A DNA stretch of 64,000 nucleotides from Hymenobacter sp. BT559 (GTDB lineage: Bacteria > Bacteroidota > Bacteroidia > Cytophagales > Hymenobacteraceae): positions 845,247 through 909,246 of the forward strand of contig NZ_JAELXV010000003.1 in NCBI RefSeq assembly GCF_016427535.1. Direction: 5' to 3'. Shown here one piece after another: positions 27,422 to 36,301 of the stretch. A program made the position numbers and the translations under genes. The first letter of the stretch is position 1. Each line of letters begins with the position of its first letter. The notes beneath the pieces are model-generated. The model did no database searches, was not told the origin of the DNA, and saw only the letters and a program-made list of their open reading frames with translations.

Positions 27422-28753
27422 ATGAAACGCTGGTATTCTAACCTTACCGTGCAGGTGCTCACGGCCATTGCCCTAGGGGTGGTGGTGGGCGCATTGTTTC
27501 CCAAGTTCGGCGCGGCCCTCAAACCAGTGGCCGACACGTTTATCAACCTCATCAAGATGTTGATTGCCCCCATCATTTTCCTGACTGTTGTGCTCGGTAT
27601 TGCGGGCATGGGCAGCATGAAGAAAGTGGGCCGCGTGGGCGGCAAGGCTCTCCTTTACTTCGAAATAGTGACGACGCTAGCCCTGGCCATTGGCATTGGA
27701 GTAGCCAACCTGACGCAGCCTGGCGCGGGCGTGCAGGCCACCGCCCAGGCCGTGCTGCACGACAGCAAGAAAGCCGAGGAAGCCGCCAAATTCACCGAGA
27801 AAGCGGGCGAGATGAACTGGGTTGAGTTCTTCACCCACATTGTGCCTAGCAACGTAGTCGAGGCCTTTGCGAAGGGCGACATTTTGCAAGTGCTGCTATT
27901 TGCGGTGCTTTTTGGTCTGGCGCTCAATCGTATGGGCCAGGTTGCTCAGCCATTGGTAAAGACCTTCGACCGGCTATCGCACGCCATGTTTGGGGTGCTG
28001 GCCATCGTGATGAAGTTGGCCCCGCTGGGCGCGTTTGGCGGCATGGCTTTCACTATTGGCAAGTATGGTATTGCCACGCTGCTGCCGCTAGGCAAGCTTA
28101 TGCTGGTCGTGTACACGACGATGTTCCTCTTCATCTTCGTAGTGCTCAATCTCATCTTGCGCTACTATAAGCTGCGCCTAGGTCCCTATTTGCGCTTTAT
28201 AAAGGAAGAAATCCTGCTGGTGCTTGGCACATCGTCGTCGGAGTCGGCGCTGCCGCGCATGATAGACAAGATGGAGCGCCTAGGGTGCTCGCGCTCGGTG
28301 GCCGGGTTGGTTATTCCCACGGGCTACTCCTTCAACCTCGATGGCACGAGCATCTACCTGTCCATCGCGGTGATTTTCCTAGCGCAGGCTTTTAATATCC
28401 CGCTTTCCTTCACGCAGCAGCTCACGCTCATTGCTATTCTGATAGTTACGAGCAAGGGTGCGGCGGGCGTTACCGGCTCGGGCTTCATCGTATTGGCTTC
28501 TACGCTGGCGGCCACCAAGGTTATTCCGGTCGAGAGCGTAGCCCTGCTGCTGGGCGTCGACCGCTTCATGAGCGAGGCCCGCGCCATTACCAACGTTATC
28601 GGCAACGGCGTGGCGACGCTGGTCATTGCCAAGAGCGAGGGCGAGTTTGACGAGGCTCGCTACCAACTAGCCTTGCAAGGCAACTCGGTACCGGAGGCAC
28701 GTGCCGCCGAGCCAGTGGCCGAACTGCCGCTCGTGGAAATAGCGCGGCACTAG
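27422..28753 (+). CDS. dctA: C4-dicarboxylate:cation symporter, DctA-like
   Basis: A dicarboxylate/amino acid:cation symporter of 443 residues in the inner membrane. Seen: eight or so hydrophobic segments, the serine-rich hairpin motif [12 protein letters not shown], the helix 7 region [30 protein letters not shown] in hairpin 2 and the DctA-typical [26 protein letters not shown]. It is likely to import succinate, fumarate or malate. It lies 134 bases after pckA, which consumes the oxaloacetate derived from these acids. Confidence 0.9.
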   Translation: MKRWYSNLTVQVLTAIALGVVVGALFPKFGAALKPVADTFINLIKMLIAPIIFLTVVLGIAGMGSMKKVGRVGGKALLYFEIVTTLALAIGIGVANLTQPGAGVQATAQAVLHDSKKAEEAAKFTEKAGEMNWVEFFTHIVPSNVVEAFAKGDILQVLLFAVLFGLALNRMGQVAQPLVKTFDRLSHAMFGVLAIVMKLAPLGAFGGMAFTIGKYGIATLLPLGKLMLVVYTTMFLFIFVVLNLILRYYKLRLGPYLRFIKEEILLVLGTSSSESALPRMIDKMERLGCSRSVAGLVIPTGYSFNLDGTSIYLSIAVIFLAQAFNIPLSFTQQLTLIAILIVTSKGAAGVTGSGFIVLASTLAATKVIPVESVALLLGVDRFMSEARAITNVIGNGVATLVIAKSEGEFDEARYQLALQGNSVPEARAAEPVAELPLVEIARH

Positions 28754-28885
28754 GTTCCTCGCCGGGGTGAGTGTTTCTCACACCAGCATTATCACAGTTG
28801 GGTATTGTCTTTTTTCGGCCTAGGTCGAAAGCAGGCCACGCCTTGCTCTTTTTCTTCCATCCCCACCCATTTTACGCTCTTGATA

Positions 28886-30343
28886 ATGAGTGCTTTTTAC
28901 GGCCGCCTGCTGGCTGCGAGCTTATTGCTGCTAGGTGCTACGGCCCAGGCCCAGGTAGTGGTGCCACCTTCTACGGGCAAGGCCCCCGACCCGGCCCCAG
29001 TACAGTTACCCAAGCCCGCCCCAGCCCCTGCCAAGTCGGCGCCCTACGCGGGCGGCATGAAAATCAACCTCTCGCCCGACGGCTCGAAATACGTGCGCGT
29101 GATGACGGCCCATCAGTTTTGGGCGCGTTATACCGAGAATAATAGCAACACTACTAACGCCACCGAAGAGCTAGCCTACGACCAGGTAGACTTTGGCATC
29201 CGGCGCTCGCGTGTGCTACTGGTCGCACAACTCAATCCGCGGTTTCTTATTATTACGCAGTTAGGTATCAATGTGCAAACCACCATTTCGGGTGGTGCGC
29301 CCGGCGAGGCGACTGGCCCTGGCAAGAAGCCGTTCTTCTTCTTGCACGACGCGCTAGTAGAGTACAAGATTAATAAGTACCTCAACTTTGGCGGCGGCCT
29401 GCACTACGTCAATGGTATTTCGCGCCAGACCAGCTTCGCGGCCTTTTCGCTGCTCACGCTCGACGTGCCGGGCACGCAGTGGCCCGTCATCGACGCCATC
29501 GACCAGACCGGGCGTGGCCTAGGAATGTACGTGCGTGGCCGGGTCAAGAGCTTTGACTACAAGCTGTCGGTTAACGATGCCTTCCGCAGCAACCTTAGCA
29601 GCACGCCAGCCACCCTCACCACGGGCGTGGCCCAGTTCAACCCGCGTGCCCGCGGCATGGTGTACCAGGGCTATTTCGACTGGGAGTTTTTGGATAAAGA
29701 AGCCAACCTTGTGCCCTTCCAGGTGGGGTGCTACCTAGGGGCGAGGCGGGTGCTCAACCTCGGCGCGGGCTTCTTATTCTACAAAGACGGCATGTACACG
29801 CGCACCGTGGCCAACCCCACCACATTGCCCACCAACGTCTGGACCATTCCTTACGAGAAGCAAAATACCAGCACTATTGCGGCCGACCTCTTCTACGACA
29901 CGCCCGTGGACACGGCTCAGCAAACGGCCTTCACGCTATATGCTGCCGCCTATCGCTACAACATGGGGTCCAACTTTGTGCGCTACGGCGGCACCATGAA
30001 CCCCGGTACTGGCACGGCCACGCTGCGCGGCAACGCCATGCCCCTGCTCGGCACCGGTACCGCCCAAACTATCCAAACCGGCTTCTTGCTGCCCAAAAAG
30101 CTGCTTGGCCCTAAGGTGCGCCTGCAGCCTTATGCCGACTACATCCACGGCCGTTACGAAGGCTTGCGCACGAGCGAGGGCACTACGCGGGATGTCCATG
30201 TCTTCGACGGTGGCGTGAACGTGCTGCTCGACGGCCACCAAGCCAAAATCACGCTCAACTACCGCGCTAGGCCCGATTTCACCAATGTGAACGACGTAAA
30301 ATACCGGCCCGAAATCACGACGCAACTCCAGGTGATTTTATAA
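28886..30343 (+). CDS. OprO/OprP-like porin
   Basis: A 485-residue outer-membrane beta-barrel. The start MSAFYGRLLAASLLLLGATA at 28886, followed by QAQ, gives a signal peptide. It is followed by a Pro/Ala-rich linker, then the barrel (GSKYVRVMTAHQFWARY, VDFGIRRSRVLLVAQ, FFLHDALVEYKINKYLNFGGG, ending TQLQVIL with a hydrophobic residue at the C-terminus). The family includes phosphate-selective porins. Here the gene neighbours suggest that it may pass organic acids instead, which is an inference. It closes the same-strand block. Confidence 0.85.
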   Translation: MSAFYGRLLAASLLLLGATAQAQVVVPPSTGKAPDPAPVQLPKPAPAPAKSAPYAGGMKINLSPDGSKYVRVMTAHQFWARYTENNSNTTNATEELAYDQVDFGIRRSRVLLVAQLNPRFLIITQLGINVQTTISGGAPGEATGPGKKPFFFLHDALVEYKINKYLNFGGGLHYVNGISRQTSFAAFSLLTLDVPGTQWPVIDAIDQTGRGLGMYVRGRVKSFDYKLSVNDAFRSNLSSTPATLTTGVAQFNPRARGMVYQGYFDWEFLDKEANLVPFQVGCYLGARRVLNLGAGFLFYKDGMYTRTVANPTTLPTNVWTIPYEKQNTSTIAADLFYDTPVDTAQQTAFTLYAAAYRYNMGSNFVRYGGTMNPGTGTATLRGNAMPLLGTGTAQTIQTGFLLPKKLLGPKVRLQPYADYIHGRYEGLRTSEGTTRDVHVFDGGVNVLLDGHQAKITLNYRARPDFTNVNDVKYRPEITTQLQVIL

Positions 30344-30397
30344 CCTGCGAAGATTGAAAACGCACGAGGGTGCGTAGGCTAGGAGAGGCCCAACAAG

Positions 30398-30430
30398 ACA
30401 AAACCCCAGTCTGGTAGACCGGGGTTTTGT
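30398..30430. terminator. Terminator after the porin gene
   Basis: Stem ACAAAACCCC (30398-30407) with GGGGTTTTGT (30421-30430), one mismatch, then GTCT/AGAC closing a GGT loop. It lies between the porin gene and the convergent dehydrogenase, and may serve both. Confidence 0.8.
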
Positions 30431-30460
30431 GTGTTTGAGACAAAAAAAGGAACCTATGCG

Positions 30461-31294
30461 CTAGCTCGGGAAATCGGCGCCGTTGCCGATGTGGGCGTAC
30501 TGCTCTACTTCTTTGGTAATGGTAGCAAATTTGTCGAGCGCACCCTTCACGGCGGCCTTACCTAGGGGTAGGTGCAGCGGCGGGTTATCCATGCGCACTA
30601 GGTCAAACATGGCTTGCGCGGCGCGCTTGGGGTCGCCGGGCTGCTGCCCGCTGTACCCCTGAATGTCGGCCATGTTCTTGCCGGCCGTGGGGCGGTAGTC
30701 CTCAATGGCCGGCTCGGTAAACGTGGCCGAGCGGCCCGCCCAGTCGGTGCGGAAGCCACTGGGCTCCACATTAGTCACGTGGATACCTAGGGGCGCCACC
30801 TGCTGAGCCAGGCTCTCGCCGATGCCTTCCAGCGCAAACTTAGAGCCGTTGTAGATGCCCACGCCCGGAAAAGCGCGCAGCCCGCCAATGCTGGTGATGT
30901 TGAGAATGTGGCCGCTTTTGCGCTCGCGCAGGTGCGGCAGTACCGCCCGCAGCACCCGCAGCGGCCCAAATACATTGATGTCGAACTGCCGCTGCACTTC
31001 CGAATCCGGCACTTCCTCAATGGGGCCCATCGAGCCGTAGCCGGCATTGTTAACCACCACATCGATGTGGCCCAGTGCCGCAATGGCATCAGCTACGGCC
31101 TGTTTCACGGCGGCCTCGTCGGCTACGTCGGCCACCAGGCCTTTGCCGTTGGCGCCGGCTTTTGCGGAGAACTCGTCGGCCTGCTCCTGCTTGCGGAAGG
31201 TGGCGGCCACTTTATCGCCCTGGGCCAAGGCTAACTCGGCCAGGTGCTTACCAAAGCCGGTGCTTACGCCGGTGATAAACCAGTTTTTAGTCAT
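30461..31294 (-). CDS. Short-chain dehydrogenase/reductase
   Basis: A classical SDR of 277 residues with no signal peptide. Seen: NWFITGVSTGFGKHLAELAL with the TGxxxGxG cofactor motif at the N-terminus, VVNNAGYGSMGPIEE near 85, the catalytic Ser in NITSIGGLRAFPG and the Tyr-Lys pair in YNGSKFALEGIGESLAQ near 155. After GDPKRAAQAMFDLVRMDNPP comes a short C-terminal extension. It belongs to the common group of oxidoreductases of unknown substrate (YdfG-like in layout). It is a single gene, convergent with the porin gene. Confidence 0.88.
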   Translation of the reverse strand: MTKNWFITGVSTGFGKHLAELALAQGDKVAATFRKQEQADEFSAKAGANGKGLVADVADEAAVKQAVADAIAALGHIDVVVNNAGYGSMGPIEEVPDSEVQRQFDINVFGPLRVLRAVLPHLRERKSGHILNITSIGGLRAFPGVGIYNGSKFALEGIGESLAQQVAPLGIHVTNVEPSGFRTDWAGRSATFTEPAIEDYRPTAGKNMADIQGYSGQQPGDPKRAAQAMFDLVRMDNPPLHLPLGKAAVKGALDKFATITKEVEQYAHIGNGADFPS

Positions 31295-31947
31295 GCTGCT
31301 TAGCTTAAAGAAAAGAACGTGGCTAAGACGGATGGCATGCCTAGAATGTTTGGCTGCGCCCCAGGCGCCCTAGGTGGCCCGGCCCGGTCCAGCGTGCTAG
31401 GCAGCGGCTTGAACTGCTGAGTAGCGGTGCACTGCCAAAAAATCAGAAAAGATGCCTCATAACTCGCGTCGCTTCCCTAAAAAGAGGTGGCGACTCATAA
31501 GAAGTTGGCAAAAAAAGCAAACCCGGTTTAGCAATAATTAGCCCACGCGTAGTGAATATTAAAGGATTAGTAAGGAATTGTATTAAGCAAGTAGATGCGA
31601 TAGCATCTTGCTAGTGTTTACAATACTTTCTCTAATTCTAAATAACACATATCTACTTATAAGTTAGTTTGCTTACGTAGCGAGAATTTGGTAGCTGAGT
31701 AGGTGCTAAAGCACAGGCATAAAGCGTATAGCGTGCTCACTAATTGACCTTTTTAAAGCAGTGATGAAGAAGGGCACTGATTAAAAGCTGTAGCAATTCT
31801 GTGGTCTATCTAGGTAGTCTAGGTAAAGGCCAAAAATTATTTATAAGGTAATGGGCTAAATCGGATTGAATATTGCGGAGAGAAGAAAGAACTTTGCTTT
31901 TTTAAGAAAAACAAATTTTTTTTTCTTACGTCTGAAGGCAATAATCT
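31295..31947. other. 653-base AT-rich intergenic region
   Basis: I see no open reading frame with coding character here. The part from about 31440 onward is clearly richer in A+T than the rest of the window. It holds a small hairpin (AGATGC 31593-31598 and GCATCT 31603-31608 around GATA) and, at its right end, the promoter and leader of the PA14 gene. It may contain regulatory sites or a small RNA that I cannot define. Confidence 0.6.
31866..31896 (+). promoter_or_regulatory. Predicted promoter of the PA14/T9SS gene
   Basis: TTG (31866-31868), 20 bases, then GAACTTTG (31889-31896), seven of eight matches to TAnnTTTG at ideal spacing. The leader contains an A-run/T-run hairpin at about 31914-31936. 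Confidence 0.5.
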
Positions 31948-33150
31948 ATGATTCCACTTATCCTCGCCATGCTATTTCTTTACACTCTTTGCGGCCATTT
32001 CTGGCCCTCATGTGGCGCTAGTCGATTTAGGCCTTGTATGGCCATCGTGCTGGGCATCTGCATGCTGCTGGCGTCTACGGCGCGGGCGCAGTCACTGCCA
32101 CCGGTGATAGGCTCGCCGGGGCTGGCGGCCGATTACTACCGGGGCTATTTCTACGACCAGGTCAGCTTCTTCACGGCCAATACCCCGGTCATTCGCAACC
32201 GCCCGGTAGAGCAGCTAAACTTTGAGGAGGCCGAAGATGATAATTTCCGCGTCGGAAACGTGGCTACTTATTACTCGCCCAACCGGCCCGACGAGTTTAG
32301 CGCTCAGTTTCGGGGGCAGCTCTATGTGACCACAGCCGGTAGCTACACGTTTTACCTGGGCTCGGATGATGCGGCTTACCTCTGGCTCGATAACCACCCG
32401 CAGCCGGTAGCTTTCAATAAAGGCGACTCCTTTCCGTACCGCGAAATGAGTGGCACCTGCACGCTCACGGCGGGCCTGCATACGCTGCGCGTCGATTATG
32501 GCGAGCACGGCGGCAGCCAGGGCTTGGTGCTGCAATACAGCGGCCCCGACATGCCCAAGCAGCTGGTGCCCAACGGGGTGCTATATAACCAAATGACGGC
32601 AGCCATTTTGCCCACGCTCCTGAACTTTGAGGCTGTGGCGGACAACCTGCAAGTAGCGCTGAACTGGGAAACCGCTGCCGAAGAGAACTGCACCGAGTTT
32701 GTAATTCAGAAGTCGAGGGATGGCAAGACTTTTACCGACCTGCTGCGCCGGCCCGGTGGGGCCACCACCGTGAAGGCCCGGAGCTATAGCGCCATCGACC
32801 CACAGCCCGCCATTGGCTGGACCTATTACCGCCTGCAGCAACTGCGCAGCGACCGCGAGCCAGTGTACTCGCCTATCAAAGCAGTCGAAATAAAGCCTAT
32901 CGAGCTAACCGTTAGCATCTACCCCGTGCCCAACAACGGTACCTTTTACCTCGATGTGCAGCCAGGCAACGTGGGTACGGCCCAACTCAGGCTGCTCGAT
33001 ATGAGCGGCCGCCAAGTATATGAGAAAGAAATATCGCTAACTAATGGCGCACGCCAGATGATAGAGCCCGACATGGCAACCGGCATTTATATGCTAAAGC
33101 TGACTACTAACGCCGGCACTTTCAGCCGCAAAATATCGCTGGGGATTTAG
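31948..33150 (+). CDS. Secreted PA14-domain protein with type IX sorting domain
   Basis: A 400-residue secreted or surface protein. A hydrophobic stretch MAIVLGICMLLASTARAQ begins at residue 31, so an internal start at 32038 would give a neat signal peptide; with the start at 31948 the leader is longer. Then comes a PA14-like carbohydrate-binding domain (GLAADYYRGYFYD, TTAGSYTFYLGSDDAAYLWLD, LRVDYGEHGGSQGLVLQY), a fibronectin-like segment (NWETAAEENCTEFVIQKSRDG) and a C-terminal T9SS type A domain (VSIYPVPNNGTFYLDV to GTFSRKISLGI). It is a single gene with its own promoter and terminator. Confidence 0.85.
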   Translation: MIPLILAMLFLYTLCGHFWPSCGASRFRPCMAIVLGICMLLASTARAQSLPPVIGSPGLAADYYRGYFYDQVSFFTANTPVIRNRPVEQLNFEEAEDDNFRVGNVATYYSPNRPDEFSAQFRGQLYVTTAGSYTFYLGSDDAAYLWLDNHPQPVAFNKGDSFPYREMSGTCTLTAGLHTLRVDYGEHGGSQGLVLQYSGPDMPKQLVPNGVLYNQMTAAILPTLLNFEAVADNLQVALNWETAAEENCTEFVIQKSRDGKTFTDLLRRPGGATTVKARSYSAIDPQPAIGWTYYRLQQLRSDREPVYSPIKAVEIKPIELTVSIYPVPNNGTFYLDVQPGNVGTAQLRLLDMSGRQVYEKEISLTNGARQMIEPDMATGIYMLKLTTNAGTFSRKISLGI

Positions 33151-33183
33151 AACTTATCTGATACCCCTAAGCCTCAATTCTGC

Positions 33184-33221
33184 AAAACCCCGCTGCCCTG
33201 TGTTCAGGGCAGCGGGGTTTT
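33184..33221 (+). terminator. Intrinsic terminator of the PA14/T9SS gene
   Basis: Perfect 17-base stem (33184-33200 with 33205-33221), loop TGTT, followed by a T-run to 33223. It lies 34 bases after the stop codon. Confidence 0.9.
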
Positions 33222-33324
33222 TTGGCACCTAGGCGCCGAAATAGAGCGGTTGAGAAAGGAAATTCTACTCGTTTACAGAGAAAGAAGCGCCATCGAGCGA
33301 CTAAATAGCTACAATCATCGCCAA

Positions 33325-33358
33325 TTGCGTGTTCCTACACGGTTTGCCTGTAATTTTG
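33325..33358 (+). promoter_or_regulatory. Promoter of the candidate small RNA
   Basis: TTG (33325-33327), 23 bases, then TAATTTTG (33351-33358), an exact TAnnTTTG. No protein gene begins downstream on this strand. Confidence 0.55.
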
Positions 33359-33362
33359 TATC

Positions 33363-33505
33363 AGATAATTTATTCATCACCCTACCAGCCGTGGCCTTGT
33401 GCTAGGTTGAGGTAGTTGCCTGCAAGAGGGTTCGAATAGATTTTCTAGAAACAGGAAAAGGAAAAGTTGGATTGCCCATCTCAGTTTGAGATGGGCAATT
33501 TGTTT
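33363..33505 (+). ncRNA. Candidate small noncoding RNA, about 140 nt
   Basis: The 413 bases between the PA14 gene terminator and the convergent hrpB gene contain a Bacteroidota-type promoter and a perfect 13-base terminator stem (33471-33483 with 33487-33499, loop GTT, followed by TTGTTTTTG). Between them there is no start codon with a useful frame. The RNA can fold through ACCC/GGGT and CTACC/GGTAG pairs (33379-33386 with 33410-33433). The stretch 33391-33437 resembles the D-arm and T-arm of the tRNA-Cys of this window. I do not recognise 6S, SRP or tmRNA features. Existence is inferred from signals only. Confidence 0.5.
33471..33499 (+). terminator. Terminator of the candidate small RNA
   Basis: ATTGCCCATCTCA (33471-33483) pairs perfectly with TGAGATGGGCAAT (33487-33499), 3-base loop, followed by a T-rich tail. 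It is not close to any gene stop codon on the plus strand. Confidence 0.8.
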
Positions 33506-33634
33506 TTGTGGCTATTGCATTATCTTTTAGTAGCTTATATCCTGCTGTCGGCGCTGTAGCGGCTACCTGGAAAATATACTAGCGCGTAAGTTTTTGTACT
33601 AGCAGATGAACTCCTTGTGCTACTACCACGGCAC

Positions 33635-36301
33635 CTAGGACGTTCCCAGGCGCTTTTTGGTGAGCTTAGTAGGAATATGCTCCATCGGCTTATCGGGCCA
33701 CGGGTGCTTGGGGTACTTGCCTTTCAAGTCTTTACGTACATCAAAGTAGCCCTTCTCCCAAAAAGACCGCAGGTCGCGCGTGACCTGGGCTGGCCGGCCG
33801 CCGGGCGAAAGCAAATGTAGCAGCAGCGGCACCCGGCCCGCGGCCACCGTAGGGGTCTCGGTGAGGCCAAACAATTCTTGCAGCTTCACGGCCAGCACTG
33901 GGGCGGCGGGGTCGCCGTAGTCGAGGGTGATGTGCGAGCCGCTGGGTACTTCAAGCGCAGCGGGGGCGAGGCGGTCAAGCTCTTGGCGCTGGGCCCAGTC
34001 GCCAGGCAGCCGCGCCAGCAAGGGCTCGGTCAGGTCGAGGCGCTGCACTTGGTCGAGGCTCTTGAGGCCGGCTAGGTGCGGGCCCAGCCAATCGCCTAGG
34101 TCAGCTAGCAGCGCCTCATCGTCGAAGGCTGGCCACGCTGCATCGCCTAACAGCTGGTGCAAGAAGGTGAGGCGCTGCTGCAACTGCCGGGCCCCGGCCG
34201 TCCAGTTGAGCTTGCCCAGTCCGCTTTCCTGCAAGTAGCCCAGCAGCGCCCGCGCCACTAGCGTAGCATCGGGCTGGCCAATCATGCTTTCGGCCAGCAC
34301 AAGTGCCCCTAGGCGGCGTACTCGGCGGCCCACTACCCGCTGCGCGGTGGCATCGTAGCGCACCTCATCGGTGGTGCTGATTTGCTCGGCAAAGCCCTCT
34401 TCCAACTCTTCTAGGTCGAGCGGAGCGGCCAGGGTGGCGCGGGGCGCAGCGGCCGTGCCCGCCAAGTAAGCCACCGCAAAAAAGCGAGCCTGGGGGTCTA
34501 CATCTTCGGTCTTGAGGCTCACGCGCTGGCCTGTGACGAGGCGCAGCCGGTCGGGAGCCTCGCGCTGGCCTAGCCGGTCGGGGTAGGCTAGGGCCGCCAG
34601 CAACCCCACGGGCGAAGCCGTGAGATGGGCCGCCGAAGGACTCTGCTTGCCGCCCGCGCGACCTTGCAAGTGGCGCGCCACCTCGCGCACGCGCTGCAAC
34701 GTGGCGTGGTGCAAGGCCAGCCCCGCCAGTGGCGGCCGGCCGCTCGCCAGTGCCTCTAGGCGCAGGCGCAGGTCGGGGGGCAGGGGGCGCGGGTCGTGGG
34801 GCGTGGCCCAGCGCAGCAGGTCGCGCTCAGCCAGCAGGGCAGCTAGGGCCGTGGCGGCGGGGCCGTGCCCTAGGTCGGTGCCACGCACTACCAGGTGCCC
34901 TAGGCGCGGCGGCAGGCCTAGCTTGGCAAGCTGCCGGCCGTGGGGCGTAGGCTGGGTAATTTGAGTGATGGGTAATGGGAGTAATGCCGCCTCATTATCC
35001 TGGGCAAGACTAGGCTCATTGCTCTTATTACTCAAATTACCCCCATTGCTCATAGCCCCTAGGCGAACCAGCAGCTCGCGTGCCTGGGCCACGGCGGCCG
35101 TGGGGGGCACATCGAGCCAGCGCAGGCTGCTGGGGTCGTGGGTGCCCCACAGGGCCAGCTCCAACACCAGGCCGCTGAGGTCGGCGGTTTGAATTTCGGG
35201 CGGGCGATGGACGGGCAGCTGATAGTGCTCGGCTTCGGTCCAGAGGCGGTAGCAGGTGCCGGGCGCGAGGCGGCCGGCGCGGCCCCGGCGCTGGTCGGCC
35301 GCGGCCTGGGCCACGGGCACTGTTTCGAGAGTAGTAAAGCCCGTGCGCGGCACGAAGCGCGGCACCCGGGCAAAGCCCCCGTCTATTACCACCCGCACGC
35401 CCTCGATGGTGAGGCTAGTTTCGGCGATGCTGGTGGCCAGGATGACCTTGCGGCGGCCAGCCGCCGCGGGGCGCAGGGCCGCCTGTTGCGCTTCGAGGGG
35501 TAGCTCGCCGTGCAGCAGGTGTAGGTCGGTAGTGGGCGGCAGGCTGTCGGCCAGTTTTTTCTCGCTGCGCTGCAAGTCGGCTACGCCGGGCAGAAATACT
35601 AATATGTCGCCTTCATGGGCGGCGAGGGCGGCGCGTACCTGCCCAGGCACCAGTTCGGCCAGGCGCTCGCTGGGCTTGGGCGGCAGGGCGGCGGCCCGGC
35701 GCGGGTCGAGGTAATAGGTTTCGATAGGAAACAAGAACCCCGCCGATGACACTACGGGCGCCGGCAGCCACTGGCCTAGCCGCTGCGCCTCTAGGGTGGC
35801 CGACATGAGCAGGATGCGCAGCTCGGGCCGCAGCACGGCCTGTGCATCGAGCGCCAGCGCCAGGCCTAGGTCGGCGTTGAGGCTGCGCTCGTGGTACTCG
35901 TCGAACACTACGCAGGCTACGTCTTCCAGCGCGGGGTCGTCTTGCAGCATGCGCGTGAGAATTCCCTCCGTGATGACTTCCACCCGCGTATCGGCCGATA
36001 TCTGACTATCGAGCCGCACACGGTAGCCTACGGTGCGGCCCACGGGCTCGCCTAGTAGCTGGGCCAGGCGGGCCGCTGCAGCGCGGGCGGCGAGCTGGCG
36101 GGGCTCCAGCACTAGTATTTTTTGGTGGGGCGCGCGCCACTCGGCGGCCAGCAGCTCTAGGGGCACCACGGTGGTTTTGCCGGCGCCCGGCGGCGCCTCA
36201 AGCACCACGCGGGGCTGTGTGGCCAGGGCTTCGCGCAGTGCGGGCAGCGCCGCTACGATGGGCAGGTCGGGCAGGGGAGGAAGGCGAAACGAGTGCGGCA
36301 T
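33635..36301 (-). CDS. hrpB: ATP-dependent helicase HrpB
   Basis: A DEAH-box helicase of 888 residues from the ATG at 36301 (MPHSFRLPPLPDLPI); the frame extends further, but without similarity. Seen: Walker A LEAPPGAGKTTVVPLELL, DEYHER-type motif II VVFDEYHERSLNADLG, motif III LLMSATLEA, motif VI QRRGRAGRLAPG, then a winged-helix and the HrpB C-terminal region (PWPDKPMEHIPTKLTKKRL). HrpB cellular function is poorly known. Odd: after LVRLGA there is a 35-residue Asn/Ser-rich insert created by a palindromic repeat (see 34954-35042). The TAG stop is inside CCTAGG. Confidence 0.95.
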   Translation of the reverse strand: MPHSFRLPPLPDLPIVAALPALREALATQPRVVLEAPPGAGKTTVVPLELLAAEWRAPHQKILVLEPRQLAARAAAARLAQLLGEPVGRTVGYRVRLDSQISADTRVEVITEGILTRMLQDDPALEDVACVVFDEYHERSLNADLGLALALDAQAVLRPELRILLMSATLEAQRLGQWLPAPVVSSAGFLFPIETYYLDPRRAAALPPKPSERLAELVPGQVRAALAAHEGDILVFLPGVADLQRSEKKLADSLPPTTDLHLLHGELPLEAQQAALRPAAAGRRKVILATSIAETSLTIEGVRVVIDGGFARVPRFVPRTGFTTLETVPVAQAAADQRRGRAGRLAPGTCYRLWTEAEHYQLPVHRPPEIQTADLSGLVLELALWGTHDPSSLRWLDVPPTAAVAQARELLVRLGAMSNGGNLSNKSNEPSLAQDNEAALLPLPITQITQPTPHGRQLAKLGLPPRLGHLVVRGTDLGHGPAATALAALLAERDLLRWATPHDPRPLPPDLRLRLEALASGRPPLAGLALHHATLQRVREVARHLQGRAGGKQSPSAAHLTASPVGLLAALAYPDRLGQREAPDRLRLVTGQRVSLKTEDVDPQARFFAVAYLAGTAAAPRATLAAPLDLEELEEGFAEQISTTDEVRYDATAQRVVGRRVRRLGALVLAESMIGQPDATLVARALLGYLQESGLGKLNWTAGARQLQQRLTFLHQLLGDAAWPAFDDEALLADLGDWLGPHLAGLKSLDQVQRLDLTEPLLARLPGDWAQRQELDRLAPAALEVPSGSHITLDYGDPAAPVLAVKLQELFGLTETPTVAAGRVPLLLHLLSPGGRPAQVTRDLRSFWEKGYFDVRKDLKGKYPKHPWPDKPMEHIPTKLTKKRLGTS
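34954..35042. repeat. Palindromic repeat inserted in frame in hrpB
   Basis: Arms GGGTAATTTGAG (34954-34965) and CTCAAATTACCC (35031-35042) frame an AT-rich stretch made of TAATG/CATTG-like units, quite unlike the G+C-rich gene around it. On the minus strand it encodes MSNGGNLSNKSNEPSLAQDN and further residues between the conserved LVRLGA and HGRQLAKLGL blocks. The reading frame stays open. Confidence 0.75.
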
